A DNA stretch of 64,000 nucleotides from Brachionus plicatilis (Eukaryota; Rotifera; Eurotatoria; Ploima; Brachionidae), in NCBI GenBank assembly GCA_010279815.1, contig QEOQ01000707.1, positions 428,299-492,298 on the forward strand, read 5' to 3'. Made by a program: the position numbers and the translations under genes. The notes under the pieces are model-generated. The model saw nothing but the letters and a program-made list of their open reading frames with translations. It had not been told where the DNA came from and ran no database searches. The first letter of the stretch is position 1. Every line of letters starts with the position of its first letter. Positions 1-11,900 of this stretch are shown piece after piece.

Positions 1-1
1 G

Positions 2-1023
2 AAAAAAGAGGATCAATTAGTTGTTCCATACAATGCAAATTTGCTTTTGTTATGGGGTGAGCATGTTAATGTTCACTACGTAACTGAGCGTGGAATTGAG
101 CAATATTTGGCCAAATATGTTTCTAAAACTGAACCAACATTTTAAACTTAAACCAAACCGAAATTTCAACTGAAGTGAGAAAAAATTTTCAAAGTCGTGC
201 TGTTAGCTCAGTTGAAGGATCTGCTTTAGTTATGGGCCATCAGTTCGTTCAATCGAATGTAAAAGTTACTTTTATTGCTACTTGCTTTCCGCAAGATCAA
301 TTTAAATTTCTTCGAACAAAAAAGGAATTGCCACGTTTAGATCCCAATGACGATGATATTTTTAAACATTCCGCATATGATTATTATTTGTATCGACCGG
401 TAGATGAGAAATTTTCCTCTATAAATTTATTCGATTATCTTCAGGAATACAAGATTTTTGTAAAACAGGGTACAAAAAAAATACAAAAATCAGGATGTGA
501 CAAAGCATCCTACGATCAATTTGGAAATCAAGTAGTGGCTGGAAATAAAGAAATAATTATTCGTTCAACATTTTATGATGAGTCTGATGTGGAAATATAT
601 TATTTTCAATTACTAATCAAAAATGCTTCATTTAAGGCGTTCAGTGATTTAATTCGATCTCAAAACATAATAAAAACATACCGCGAGGATTGTGTAATTC
701 TCGATTTAAATAAAGATGATATTTTCGAAAAATTTATTCAGGTTCCTAATATAATTTTCAATTTAAGAGATAAAATAAAAAATAGAACAATATCAGATTT
801 ACAAGGGCCAGTGAAAAATGCTAACAATTATATTTTTGACGATTTGATAATTGATGATAATCAGAATGACTGCGCGCAAGGTCATATTTTTCAATTGGAA
901 CCGAGTTCAGAAGAGTTTGAATTCGACAATTTATTTAAGTTTCATGAGGGTTTACCTGACACTGTCAGGTTAACCCTCATCCTACGTTCTAATTCAAATA
1001 AAATAATTTTATTTGAATTATAA
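2..1023 (+). pseudogene. Helitron replication-protein (Rep-type) region, decayed
   Basis: Two reading frames carry the central part of a Helitron RepHel protein. Positions 2-142 read a stretch beginning LVVPYN and ending EQYLAKYVSK, a conserved Helitron block, then hit a stop. After a frameshift, about 160-1023 continues with the block in which Rep gives way to helicase (RAVSSVEGSALVMGHQFVQS, then a LYRP motif). In an intact element this protein nicks and replicates single-stranded DNA during rolling-circle transposition. The frame shift and stop show it is dead. The window edge cuts off the N-terminal part with the HUH and catalytic Tyr motifs. It continues directly into the helicase fragment downstream. 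Family assignment is from remembered motif similarity and is fairly secure. Confidence 0.82.
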
Positions 1024-1046
1024 CGAAAATATATTAGTTTATCAAA

Positions 1047-2275
1047 ATGCCAGAAAACAATTGCCGATTATGTACGATTCAAAAGCGAAGAGCAGCATTT
1101 GATCTTTGTATGGGGCCCCTCTGGGACTCGGAAAACATTTTTATTCAATTACTTAGTGCATTACTTGACTTTGAATTGATTTTGTGTCGCGATACTTGCA
1201 ACAACTTGACTTGCTGCGAAAATTATTAATGGACAGGCAGTGCATAGTTTTTTTGATATTGATACATCTTTTGATATCAGGCTTAAAAAAGATAGTGCGA
1301 AATGGCAAGCTATTCAAAGAGCAGTCGCTATCATTATTGACGAAATTAGCATTCTAAATGACATAATGCTTAATAGAATCAACGAAATTTTAAACGCAGT
1401 GATGAATAGAACTCTAGACATAATTTTCGTTGTCAAGATTGTAATTTTAATTGGTGACTTCTTACAACTTCCAGCTGTATCCACACCTCTTTCCCCAGTA
1501 GAGCCACTATTTATGTCTCCTCTTTTTACTGAAACTTTAGACTGTTTTCAATGGAAACTATTTTTCGCCAACAAAAAGATCCAGAGTTTCAACAGTTTTT
1601 AAATAATTATAGAATGCGAACACTCAATGAAGATGACAGATTTATAACTAAACGTATTTGTGGGTAAGGTCTTTCTATAACTGAAGATTGCAATGCTATC
1701 TCAAATTCAGCTTATTTGTGAAGTTTACATGTATCTAGGAAAGAGACAGTGTGGAGAAAAAATAAACAAAAATCACGACAGATTCTCCCGAAAATAATTG
1801 AGTCAATAGATATTGATTCGGTTGGTTGCTCAATATCTGAGTTTCTTTTATCTGATCGGACGAGAATCGACTGCGTTCAGGGAACATTAGAATGAGAATT
1901 AGAATTATATTAAGATGCAAAATTAATGGAAGTCAAAAATGTCGATATGCCGAGTGGAGTTGTAAATGAATGGAGTAGGTTTAGTTGGTAATTATTTGGA
2001 CTCTAGCGAATATGTTTTTGTTATTAAAACTAGAAATGGAGAGATAATTCCAAGTCCAAAACTAAGACAAAGAATAAAATTAAATAATGGAGTATTAACT
2101 TTTTTCAGAATTCAATTTCCGGTGGTGGATTCGACTGCACAAACAATACACAAGGTTCAAGGAATAACTTTAGAATGATGTCATGTAGCAATTTATGATA
2201 ATATTTTCCAAGTTGGTCAAGCATATGTTGCTTTGTCAAGAGTAAAAAAAAGCTTCTGATTTGCAATCATCCAAA
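1047..2275 (+). pseudogene. Helitron PIF1-family helicase domain, decayed
   Basis: Successive short frames hold the helicase motifs of a PIF1/RecD-type ATPase in the right order: Walker A at 1113-1136 (read as GPSGTRKT), Walker B with DEIS around 1334-1352, motif III GDFLQLP at 1453-1473, and the C-terminal HKVQGITLE (to about 2175) followed by AYVALSRVK at 2221-2247. Several frameshifts and stops separate them. The Walker A Gly before Lys has become Arg (codon CGG), which would itself abolish ATP binding. With the adjoining Rep region this is the 3' coding part of a Helitron. No clear 3' CTRR-plus-hairpin terminus could be placed, so the element's right border is not defined. Confidence 0.85.
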
Positions 2276-3442
2276 TTTGTTCCGACGACTTTAAAGGAAG
2301 ACCCGAGAGTTTTAATGTTATTAGATCACATAAAAAATTCAAATCAAAGAAAATATTCAATAAATGCGTTATTTCAAGATCGAGTGATGTCCAAGTTGAA
2401 GTTTTACAAACGAAAAAAATTAAAAAAAAAACTCTTTTTGCACAAATGAAGATGGAACATTAAATTTTAATGGTAAAATAAATAAAACAATTATAAATGA
2501 ATACTAAGTCATTTGGTTTTGACGAGAATATTCACCGGTCGTTACACCCCCTGATGGGATTCGCCTTTTTCATATGGTCGGATTGTGTTTATTTGGCACT
2601 ACTGATATATCGCTTGACATTATGACCAAAGCTTATCAATGTTTGAAATCCGATCGAGCAGTTGTACAACTGAAAAACAAAGATAATCAGAAAATCGCTT
2701 AAATTCAATCGGAACAATACGACGAAAAGAAATTCAAATACAACAAACATTACGTCAACAACTGCTGTAAGAATCAGGAAGGCTTATCTTGGACAGACTT
2801 CGACCACTAAGTAGCCGAGCAATCCTCAGTTTGGAAGTCAATTTGGTTTCAAATCTTGATGAATGGCTTAGAAGTACATAAACTTGTCCAAGATGCTATA
2901 CTCTTTGTCGATTGAAGCTATATCTGTCCGAAAGTTTTTTTTGATTTTTAGTGACGATTAAATACCACCATTTAAAAAATAGAATAAAATGAAAAGAAAT
3001 TATAAAAACAAAATGATGGTTTATTCCTTTTCAATAAACCATTAAAATGAATTATTTTTTTTTATTAAATAAGAATTTATTTGAATAACTTAAAACGAAA
3101 CTAAAATTTACAGAAACAAATTTTTACCGAATTTTTGGTTAACCGGACATTGGTTAACCAAAATTTACAATATTGGTTAACCTAGTAGTCAATTACCAAC
3201 ATCACTAGTGGACATTTCCTTTTCTTTTTATTTGTCATGATTTTTATTTTTACTTCTCCAGAAGGAGGTTAATTAATTTTAAAATAAATAAATAATTTCT
3301 TAATTGAATAAGCTTTTTTGAAAAAAAATCATATCTAGCTATTTTAAACTCGTTAATTTAAATAATTTATTTTAATTTAAGCTAATTTAATATAGAGCCT
3401 TGATACTTCTAAGTGTTAAATCATTTAAAAAAGTCCAAAGTG
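2276..3442. other. Intergenic, decayed mobile DNA, no gene seen
   Basis: No open frame of convincing quality. From about 2540 to 2940 the composition is less AT-rich than its surroundings and may be further transposon debris, but I could not assign it. The eight-base palindrome GGTTAACC occurs three times in 46 bases, at 3137-3144, 3152-3159 and 3175-3182. Confidence 0.5.
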
Positions 3443-3728
3443 AACTTTAGTTTTAAAATAAGTGAACATGTGTTACCAGGGTCCCAGATAAGTAGAAACA
3501 AAAGTTGTTTCATATAGAAAAGTTAAAACACTGTTTAAATGAAAATAAAAAAAAAAGCAACAAGTTATATTCTCCCTCTCAATTGCAAAACAATAATATT
3601 ACTATTTAAAACTTATGTTTATTTATTTTCATTTAAACAGTGTTTTAACTTTTCTTTATGAAACAACTTTTGTTTCGACTTATCTGGGACCCTGGTAACA
3701 CAAGTTCACTTATTTTAAAACTAAAGTT
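3443..3728. repeat. Foldback (inverted-repeat) element, about 108 bp arms
   Basis: Left arm 3443-3550 and right arm 3622-3728 are near-perfect reverse complements around a loop of about 70 bases. The arms share the block ACCAGGGTCCCAGATAAGT (right-arm complement with one or two changes) and the block AAACAAAAGTTGTTTCAT. No coding capacity. No clear target-site duplication was found. A similar GAAACAACTTTTGTTTC block also lies inside the MITE at 13513-13824. Confidence 0.85.
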
Positions 3729-4158
3729 AAACAACAAAACGCAGCTGTTTACATAAAATCCTTTAATTATCTCACAATTGTAAAGAAAAGTATATTTTTT
3801 CTTATATTTTGAGAAGAAAAAAACAAAGAAATTGTTTTATTAATCAATATTTAGTTCTTGAAAACTAAAAAAATGAAAATAAAGTTAAATAAAAATGACT
3901 TTATTAAATTTTCGTTCGGGTAAAAAAATTGAAAGGAGATTAGATCCCATGTAATTTTTTGGAATTCTATCAGGAGATTTTATTTTTTTTTAGCAATTTT
4001 CTTTAAAGTTCAGAATTGAACTAAATGGCCATTTCGTAAATATATTTTATCACATTGTGTTTTCATTTTGAATTTAAATGCAAATTGAAAATAACAGGTC
4101 AGAGGGGTTTTAAATTATTTAATTTTAGATAAAATAGCATACCTACAATCAATAAAAA

Positions 4159-6228
4159 ATGAAACCAGTCAAACACAACAACGTTTGCTTAAAACAAGAC
4201 GATTCGTTTGATATTTTAGAAGAAGTATTTGATGATCTTGACAAAAACTTGTACAAAGATTATATAGAGAAGATTGATAAAATAATCGATATATGTAATA
4301 ATGAATATTTCCTAAATAAATCGAATAAGAGACTTGTCAAATTTATGCCCGGCTTGGAAAATATTTCGCTAAAATATGGAGAACTAAAAAATAAAACATT
4401 AAAAGATATTCAGATTTCAGTTTTTGATGGTTTAAAAAGTTTAAAATTATGTTTAGACGGATTCTTTGATGACTTTAAAGATTTTAATTTATTTGAAATT
4501 TTAAATTCAATTTCTGCTGATAGTTATAAAATGTTATTTGACAATGAATTATCAGACATTCAAAAATGTGACAGACTATTTTCGCTGATTTTTGAGAGCG
4601 ACACAAATGGCATTGTAATTGAAGAATACGAACCCTTTGGGTACAAATTTGCAAATAAAAAAGATGCTTTTAGTCAGAATAAAAGTTTGCAAAATAATGG
4701 GTTGAGAACTAAAATAATTGAGAATATTGTGAACAAATTGAAGGAGGAATTTAAACCATTAGAGCAAAAATTAACCAAAGTTGTTAAAATTTCAAAAGGT
4801 ATTAAATCCAGTCGAAATATTTCACTGATCGCTTCATTAATTGTTCCACCAGCCATGCCTGTTTTAGCACTTACAGGACTTGGTTTACATTTAGCTGATG
4901 TAAAAATTAATCAAAAGTTACAACACCGTAGAAAAGACGGCTGGTACAAAAATATCGAGAAACAAATGATAGACTATTTAAAATCGTCTAATAATTCTTC
5001 TGATATTCAAAAATTGAAGGAGTTAATTAAAGTTGAAAAATTAGAAGAAGATAAAGATCATTTTTATGACCAATTTAAGCTATTTTTTGAAAAGTATAAT
5101 TTTAATCACTTTTTGGATAAAGAAGTATTTGAGGCCAAATTTAAAATAAAGAAATTTCACAAGCAAGGCACAATTCTTATGTTTGAATCATCATGGATAC
5201 TTTTAAAAGCTTTAATTTTTAAAAAACAAGACATTATCAATAAACAATTATCAATTGAAAGAAAACTAGCTGAATTAGCAGATAATTTGGATACCTGTGA
5301 TTACATGCCTTTGGTCTGGTTTCATTTGAATGAAACAAGTAAAGCAGGTGAAAATAATTTATTTATTGATTTTAACTGCTCAAGTCCAATTGATGATGTA
5401 AAATTAAAAAAACTTTTTTCTGATGATCTTGTAATAAATGGTAAAACATTTGAGGTGAAACGCGAGTCCTTGTACTCATTTATTAACATTTTATCCACAG
5501 TTTCTGACTTTAAGTTTAAGTCACTTTTAATCAAAGATTTTAATATCGCAATTGGAGAACAAGTACTATTTCCATTATATAACAGATATTATGGAAATAT
5601 TTTTACTAATGATAAATTTGGATTCGATTTAAGCAGCTTTACTCCAACAAAATTTGAGAAATTAATGAGAGGTGAATATCCATATTATTGTCCAAATGGT
5701 TGGTTAAGGTTTTCATTAAAAGTTACAAAATCAAGTGAAGAATTTGACAGTAAATATTCTAACTGGCCTATTGCATATCATGGTACTTCATCATTAGCAT
5801 TAATGAATATATTGTTAACTGGCTTCAATATGTCTCTTGGTGCGCATGGTCGTGGTACATACTTTAGCCCAAGTATTGAATATTCAGCTCATTACAGATA
5901 TTCAAGAATAATGAAAGTAAAAAACAAAAAAAATCAAGAATTTTATCTTCAAGCCGTTTTTCAATGCCGCTTAAATCCTAATTCTTTTAAACCTAATAAG
6001 GAAACTTTATTGCGTAAGGAAAAGCAGCATATTGTTATCGATCCTAATTTCGACAACTCTATATTAGAATGGCTATTAACTGAGAAACAATACAACGAGC
6101 TAAAAAAATTAGGGGAAGAAAGTTTTTTAATTTATGGTATTATGGTTAGAATAATTGAAGAGCATCCTGAAAATTTACCGGTTAATCAGTGGTGGAAAGA
6201 AGACGGTTTTAAAAATAAAAGAAACTAA
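4159..6228 (+). CDS. Single-exon protein with C-terminal PARP/ADP-ribosyltransferase-like domain
   Basis: An uninterrupted 689-residue frame. The C-terminal third reads as a PARP-like (ARTD) fold: a GWLRFSLKV-type entry strand, YHGTS (His541), GRGTYFS (Tyr568), then YSAHYRYS, and later the QCRLNPNSF strand and IYGIMVR. His and Tyr match the NAD-binding His and Tyr of the PARP H-Y-E signature. I cannot place the third (Glu) residue, so mono-transfer or loss of activity is possible. Residues 1-500 are mostly helical and charged, with a short hydrophobic stretch around 222-250 (SLIASLIVPPAMPVLALTGL) that could sit in or on a membrane. Proteins with this HGT/GRG catalytic layout form large single-exon families in some fungi and rotifers; that is recalled, not searched. 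The start is the first Met after upstream stops. It lies about 2 kb downstream of the Helitron remains. Confidence 0.8.
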   Translation: MKPVKHNNVCLKQDDSFDILEEVFDDLDKNLYKDYIEKIDKIIDICNNEYFLNKSNKRLVKFMPGLENISLKYGELKNKTLKDIQISVFDGLKSLKLCLDGFFDDFKDFNLFEILNSISADSYKMLFDNELSDIQKCDRLFSLIFESDTNGIVIEEYEPFGYKFANKKDAFSQNKSLQNNGLRTKIIENIVNKLKEEFKPLEQKLTKVVKISKGIKSSRNISLIASLIVPPAMPVLALTGLGLHLADVKINQKLQHRRKDGWYKNIEKQMIDYLKSSNNSSDIQKLKELIKVEKLEEDKDHFYDQFKLFFEKYNFNHFLDKEVFEAKFKIKKFHKQGTILMFESSWILLKALIFKKQDIINKQLSIERKLAELADNLDTCDYMPLVWFHLNETSKAGENNLFIDFNCSSPIDDVKLKKLFSDDLVINGKTFEVKRESLYSFINILSTVSDFKFKSLLIKDFNIAIGEQVLFPLYNRYYGNIFTNDKFGFDLSSFTPTKFEKLMRGEYPYYCPNGWLRFSLKVTKSSEEFDSKYSNWPIAYHGTSSLALMNILLTGFNMSLGAHGRGTYFSPSIEYSAHYRYSRIMKVKNKKNQEFYLQAVFQCRLNPNSFKPNKETLLRKEKQHIVIDPNFDNSILEWLLTEKQYNELKKLGEESFLIYGIMVRIIEEHPENLPVNQWWKEDGFKNKRN

Positions 6229-6959
6229 AATTAACCTTTTAAAATTCTAAAAAAGTATTTAATACTTTTTTTTTCTTTAAGTAGATCGAGATTAAATCTC
6301 TGTCGAATAATTTGTGTTGAAATCGAGCATGTTTTTGAACATAATTTTAACATTTAGATAAAAAACATTTTAAAGCTTATAAAATATTTAGTTTAATAAA
6401 TAATTTTAAACGATTAGTTAATTTATCAATTGAATTTATATAGTGGCTAAATTTATTTTGTTTATTTAAAAAATAACTTAGGACATGTCCGAATGGTTCA
6501 AGACCTTCGTTTGAGCCCTAATGAAAAGAAAATTGATATAAAATAGATTCTTTTATAAAATTGGATAAAAAACATAAAAAAAATTAAAAAGAAAAGAATT
6601 TAAATTAGATTATATGCCGATTTAAATTAAATAAAATTAAATTTCAATATGTTTAAGCGTAGAGATTTTGCACATCATTAGCAGACTTGGAAAGATGATG
6701 CAAATTTGAATGTTGCAACATGTTGCTTCACGAAACTAATTTTAAACTTGAAGAAAAAAAAATATTCAATTTTTAACATTTTGTTTTGTTCTTTTGTAAT
6801 GAACTTCACAAAACCGCTAATTTTCAAATTCAAATAATTTCAAATTTTAAACATTAATTGGATTTATTTAAAATTTACATTTTGAAATTCAAATAAGATA
6901 AGATATTAAATATTTTTTGTTGAAGAACAGATTGATTTGATTTTATCGAACAGATTTTG
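6229..6959. other. Intergenic AT-rich, nothing supported
   Basis: It follows the stop of the ADP-ribosyltransferase-like gene. An AATAAATAA at about 6396 could serve polyadenylation. No other gene or repeat is supported. A stretch near 6485-6510 resembles a tRNA D-arm but no tRNA fold follows. Confidence 0.5.
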
Positions 6960-7317
6960 TCGATTATTAAATCGACTAAAAAAATTCAATTATTATTTTA
7001 GTCGACTATTAAATCGAATAATTTTTCTAGATGACTGTAAAACTTCTAATTTATCTCGAAATTAAAAGCTATGAATTAGCAAAAAATGTTTTGTTTTAAT
7101 AAAAAAGGTTTATTCAATTTATGGTATTTTTTATTTTGCTTTAAATCTTAAATTTTAAATTAATTTAAAAACCTTTTTTATTAAAAAATAATAATTTTAG
7201 CTAATTCCTAACTTTTAATTTCTAGATAAATTAGAAGTTTTACAGTCACCTAGAACAAATTATTCGATTTAAAGTTAGTCGATTATTGAATCGATTATTG
7301 ATAATCGATTGCCAACA
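6960..7317. repeat. Inverted-repeat element ending in a CCAACACT-type terminus
   Basis: The left half (about 6960-7110) and right half (about 7160-7300) are imperfect reverse complements. Both carry GACTGTAAAACTTCTAATTT or its complement and repeated TCGATTATTAAATCGA-like blocks. The right end reads AATCGATTGCCAACACT, like the end of the small element at 33834-33959. It is probably a degraded non-autonomous DNA transposon. The left terminus is not sharp. Confidence 0.65.
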
Positions 7318-7859
7318 CTAGTCTAGTCTAATGACTTGACCTGACTTTAACTTAATGTTTTTTGAACAGCTCTAGTTTAAATTAGCAATTATCATCCGGA
7401 TTCGGCTTGTTTGTTTTTGTTCTAAAATATTAAAATAATCTTGTTTTGAATTGAAAGATGGTTGAGTTTATTTTTTTGTTGTATATTTTTTATTAAACTT
7501 GGCAAAATGTAAATAATATTAAATTTTTACATTTTTACATTTTCAAATACTTTTTGTGCAGTATTTCTGAAAAATTTTAAAAAAACTTATTACAATCAAA
7601 AATTTTCATTAAATAAACTTGTCATAAAATAAAGTGCTAAAAATCGAAGAAAAATTTCCAAAATGAACAAATGTAATGTTAAATTTTGTGATTTTTTTAA
7701 AACTAGTGTAAAATTTCCAAAATTATTTGCTTGGCAAAATATTTGAACACTAAGTTGTATACAAATTAAACTTTGAATTCAAACTCTTAAATTTTGCTTA
7801 ACTTTTTTGAAGTATTATATAATTTAATTTTTTTTGTCCGTAGAAAATTTTGGAACAAA

Positions 7860-8737
7860 ATGCCCTTAAGAATTTTGGTGGGTTGCAAGCGTGCAATAGA
7901 CTATGCCGTCAAGGTAAGAAACCATTTTATTTCTGAAACAAAATTTAATCTAAACAACGCCAAGATCCAAGTGAAATCGGACTTTTCGGGTGTGGTTACC
8001 GAAGGGGTTAAGCATGCATTAAACCCATTTGATGAAATTGCCATGGAAGAAGCAGTGAGACTTAAGGAAAAAAAACTAGCCAGTGAAGTAATTGCGGTCT
8101 CTTGTGGTCCAGCGCAATCACAAGATGTTTTGCGAACTGCCTTGGCGCTTGGTGCTGACAAAGCTGTTCACGTTGAAGTTCCTGGTAAAGAATACGAAAC
8201 TTTGCAGCCTATCCACGTATCAAAAATACTGGCAAAATTAGCTGAACAAGAAAAAGTAGATCTAATCATCCTAGGAAAGCAAGTAAAGATGATTTTCTAT
8301 TTTTTTTATTTTATTTTTTAATTGGGAATTATAACAAGGCTATAGATGACGACTGCAATCAAACTGGACAAATGACAGCTGCTGTGCTGAATTGGCCCCA
8401 AGCTACTTTTGCCTCCAAACTTCAACTAACAGATGGTGATAAAGAGGCCACTTGTGAAAGAGAGATTGATGGTGGTTTGGAAACAATAAAAATCAAACTT
8501 CCGGCTGTAATTACAGCTGATCTTCGTTTGAACACTCCTCGTTATGCCACTTTGCCAAATATTATGAAAGCAAAAAAGAAACCATTGAAAAAGATATCGC
8601 CAAAAGACCTAGGAGTTGATATTTCTCCACGTCAAGAAATAGTTAGAGTTGTCGAACCGCCAAAGCGCCAAGGTGGCGGCAAAGTTTCTTCCAGCGAAGA
8701 ACTCACAGAACGCATCAAAAAGTTGGGCGTTGTCTAA
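7860..8737 (+). CDS. ETFB: Electron transfer flavoprotein subunit beta
   Basis: Three exons, 7860-7913, 7965-8282 and 8339-8737, separated by introns of 51 and 56 bp with GTAAG/AG and GTAAA/AG borders. They encode 256 residues, the family's usual length (about 255 in mammals). ETF-beta pairs with ETF-alpha in the mitochondrial matrix, holds AMP, and passes electrons from acyl-CoA and other dehydrogenases through FAD to ETF-QO. The sequence follows the family throughout: [57 protein letters not shown] and the recognition-loop block [14 protein letters not shown], whose Leu196 corresponds to the dehydrogenase-anchoring Leu195 of the human protein. The first intron is a multiple of three with no stop, so reading through it would simply insert 17 residues; comparison with the family shows it is removed. 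The gene lies 167 bp upstream of CDC16 on the same strand. Confidence 0.95.
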
Positions 8738-8904
8738 ATAAATTATTTATTTTTCATAATTTTAAAAACTTATTAAGACTAATTTTAAAAATAAAATTCT
8801 ATTTGGCTATATTTTTTCTTTTTTTAAAATCAACGAGATGTGGTTATCTCTTTTTTATCCTTTTTTTTTACTAAGTGCTTGTCATTAAAAGTTTTTTCGT
8901 AGCA

Positions 8905-11900
8905 ATGTCCTTCAAACTTCAGCAAAATTTAGAACGACAAGCGACATTTAACGAGTCAATGAATACTCAGAATATGGATACAGCGATCAAAGATGATAAA
9001 TTGGTGGAAAGTTTTAGAGTTTTGGTCAAGGAATTTTTAGAAATTGTAAGATTTAAAAAATAGTGAACATTTTCTAGACTTTAAAATACTTTACTTTGAA
9101 ATTTTTCTTGGCTCAAATCTCAGTTGAATTTTTAACGAAATTAAATTTCTAAGATTAGAAAAAAAAAGAAAAAAACTTTAGAAAATATAGGCTCAAAAAT
9201 TTATCAGACTTAAGATTAAAAATTAAAAATTAATATTTAGATATTAAATTTTAGAAACAATTGAATCCTTTTTTTTGTCTTATAATTTCTTCTTTTTTCT
9301 TATTTTACATTTTTTTAATTTTTACATCACTCCTAAAGCGTTTATCGATTAAAAAAATAAAAATGAAAGAATAAGAAATTTTAATTTCTAAAATAATCAA
9401 AAACAAATGAATATTTTAAATCTTTTATTTTATATCTAAATATATTTTTAAAAAACAAATTCATGATGTTTTTCAGTATATAATACCTTTTTCAGGCTAA
9501 AATTTTTGGTCTGAAATGATAAAATGGTAAAATAAAATATTTTAAATTTAATGATAATAAAGTTTTAAGATTAGAAACAATTTTTTTTTTTTTTGAATAA
9601 TAATGAATAATGCAAGCAAAATTTGAATAAGAAATAGAATGAAATATTGCAAAAATATTTTTTTAAAAAATCAAAAAAGACTTAGAATAGAATGATATGT
9701 TTATGTTAACGGAAATTTCTAAAACACGTAAATTTGTAAAATTACTGAGAGATCAGTAAATTTCTAGAATAAAATTAAAAAAATATTGTTTTACTTTTTT
9801 ACTTTTTTTTATTCGTTTTAGTCATATTTACTGGAAAAAAAGGGCTTTAGTAAATTTCTAAAATAGTAAGTAAATACGATACAAATCTTCAATATTCAAA
9901 ACTATTCCTCGACTCCTTCTTTCTTCAAGTCTTAGGAAAGGAAAGGAAAATATGAGGAAAAGTCGAGGAAAAGTCGAGGAAAAGTCGAGGAATAGTCGAG
10001 GAATAGTCGAGGAATAGTCGAGGAATAGCTGAGGAAAGGAAGAGGAAGAGTACTTAAATGTAAATAAAGTTATACAAATTTACTTCTCTATACGTAAATT
10101 TAGAAAATTACTGGAAAAAAATTTGAAACATAATTTTTGTTTCATTATTTTAGAAATTTACTGATCAACCAGGAAATTAACAAAGTTCCGTATTTTACAA
10201 TTTTACTATTACATTTATATTAAATTCATTAAAACTTATTAAAAATAGCGCTTTAATGAAAATAAATTTAATTCGTAATATGTGACGATTTCAATTTCAA
10301 GGTTAATCGATTTTGAATAATTTTAACTTTTTCAAACTTTTAACAAATTTTATTAATTAAATAAATAAAGTGTTAGTCAGTCTACTAAAAGAACTAGCCT
10401 GTTTATTAACCTTAAAATTTACTAATTTTTTTTAAAATTCATTCCAGTGACCACTTAATATGATAAAAAGAGATTCATTATTCTTTTTAGCCTCATTTGT
10501 TCATTTAAGCAAATTCTTTTCTCCGACATACTTTTAAATAATTAAACTCCAATTTAGTTAAAATTTTATAAAAATTTTTTATCTGACTGAAAACATAAAT
10601 CTCCAGTCCATCAAGTCAAAGCTGTGACTAAAATATAAATCATTTCCTAGACTTTTTAGTCGACTTCTTACTTTAAATATTGAATCTTAATTTTGAATTA
10701 ATTTTATTTTAAATTTTATCATTTTGAATTTTTTTTCAATTAAATTTGATTTAAGTGGTTAAAATTAAAAATAGAAGTCCATCATTACTTTTTCATTATT
10801 TATCATAATATTAAACAGAAGTCGTTTACTTTTTTTTGATTTAATAATTTTTGCAACGAAAAAAAAATTAAATTATCTAGTGACAAATTATTTTTAAAAA
10901 AAAATGCAGATTTTTAATTTCAATAATAAAAGTATTTTTTCAGTGACAAAATTTTAAAAAAATTCGTTTGCCTGTTCAGGTGATATTATAACTTGATAAA
11001 ATAATCGTGTCGACTCATTTAATTAAGGTGTGATATTTTATTTTTTTTTGTTATCTATCATTTCTTCAAATCAATGGGATTAATAAAAAGCAAAGAAATA
11101 ATTTAACTCTAAATTAGTAAAATAAATATCAAACAAAACTCTAATAGCTTTAAAAATGCGAGTTCTTTTTCTCTTAGTTATATATCGGCTTTCCTTATTT
11201 CGAAGTGATATGAAAATTTAGAAAAAAATAAAAATTGTGAAAATATATATTTTTGACAAATGAGCAACTTTTGCTTGCAAAAATTATATAAAATCAGAGT
11301 TGTTTAAAAGTCTCAAAATAAAGTCATTAAAAAAAAAATATCTGGACTTGGACTTTTTTTTGGGACTTTTAGACAACTCTGGTTTTGTGTAATTTAGCCA
11401 GTAAAAGTTCCTCATTTTGTCAAAAAATAAAAAAAAGTTTTGCTCAGACTTTGAAAAAAAAATATCCGAACTTGGACTTGACTCGAGTCTTGAGACTTTT
11501 AAAAAATTCTGCATAAAACTAACAATATATTTTAAAAAATATAGTTAATTTTTTTAAATTTAGCATTGTTATGATACGGCATTATTTTGGGCAGATAAAA
11601 TATGCGTTTTAGAAAAAGACTCAATAAAAGATTTATATACTTTTATACATTGTCTTTTTTGCTGCGGTCAATATCAGCGAGCTTTGAATATTATAAAAGA
11701 CCGTGACCTGAATCAAGTAATAACTCATCTAAACCTGGAGTTTAAGCTTTTAATTGAATTCTGTTGTAGAAAAATATACTTTTTCGATACGTTGCCGCGA
11801 AATGCCATGTAAGTAAGTTGTCTAATATTTGCATTGCCATTAATAAAATGAGAAATACAAAAAAGGTTGCGTGCAAAGAGTATGAACAAGCTTTGGAAAT

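Noticed and set aside
6481..6520. tRNA-like D-arm (TGTCCGAATGGTTCAAGACC)
   Set aside because: No matching anticodon stem, T-arm or acceptor stem follows within tRNA length.
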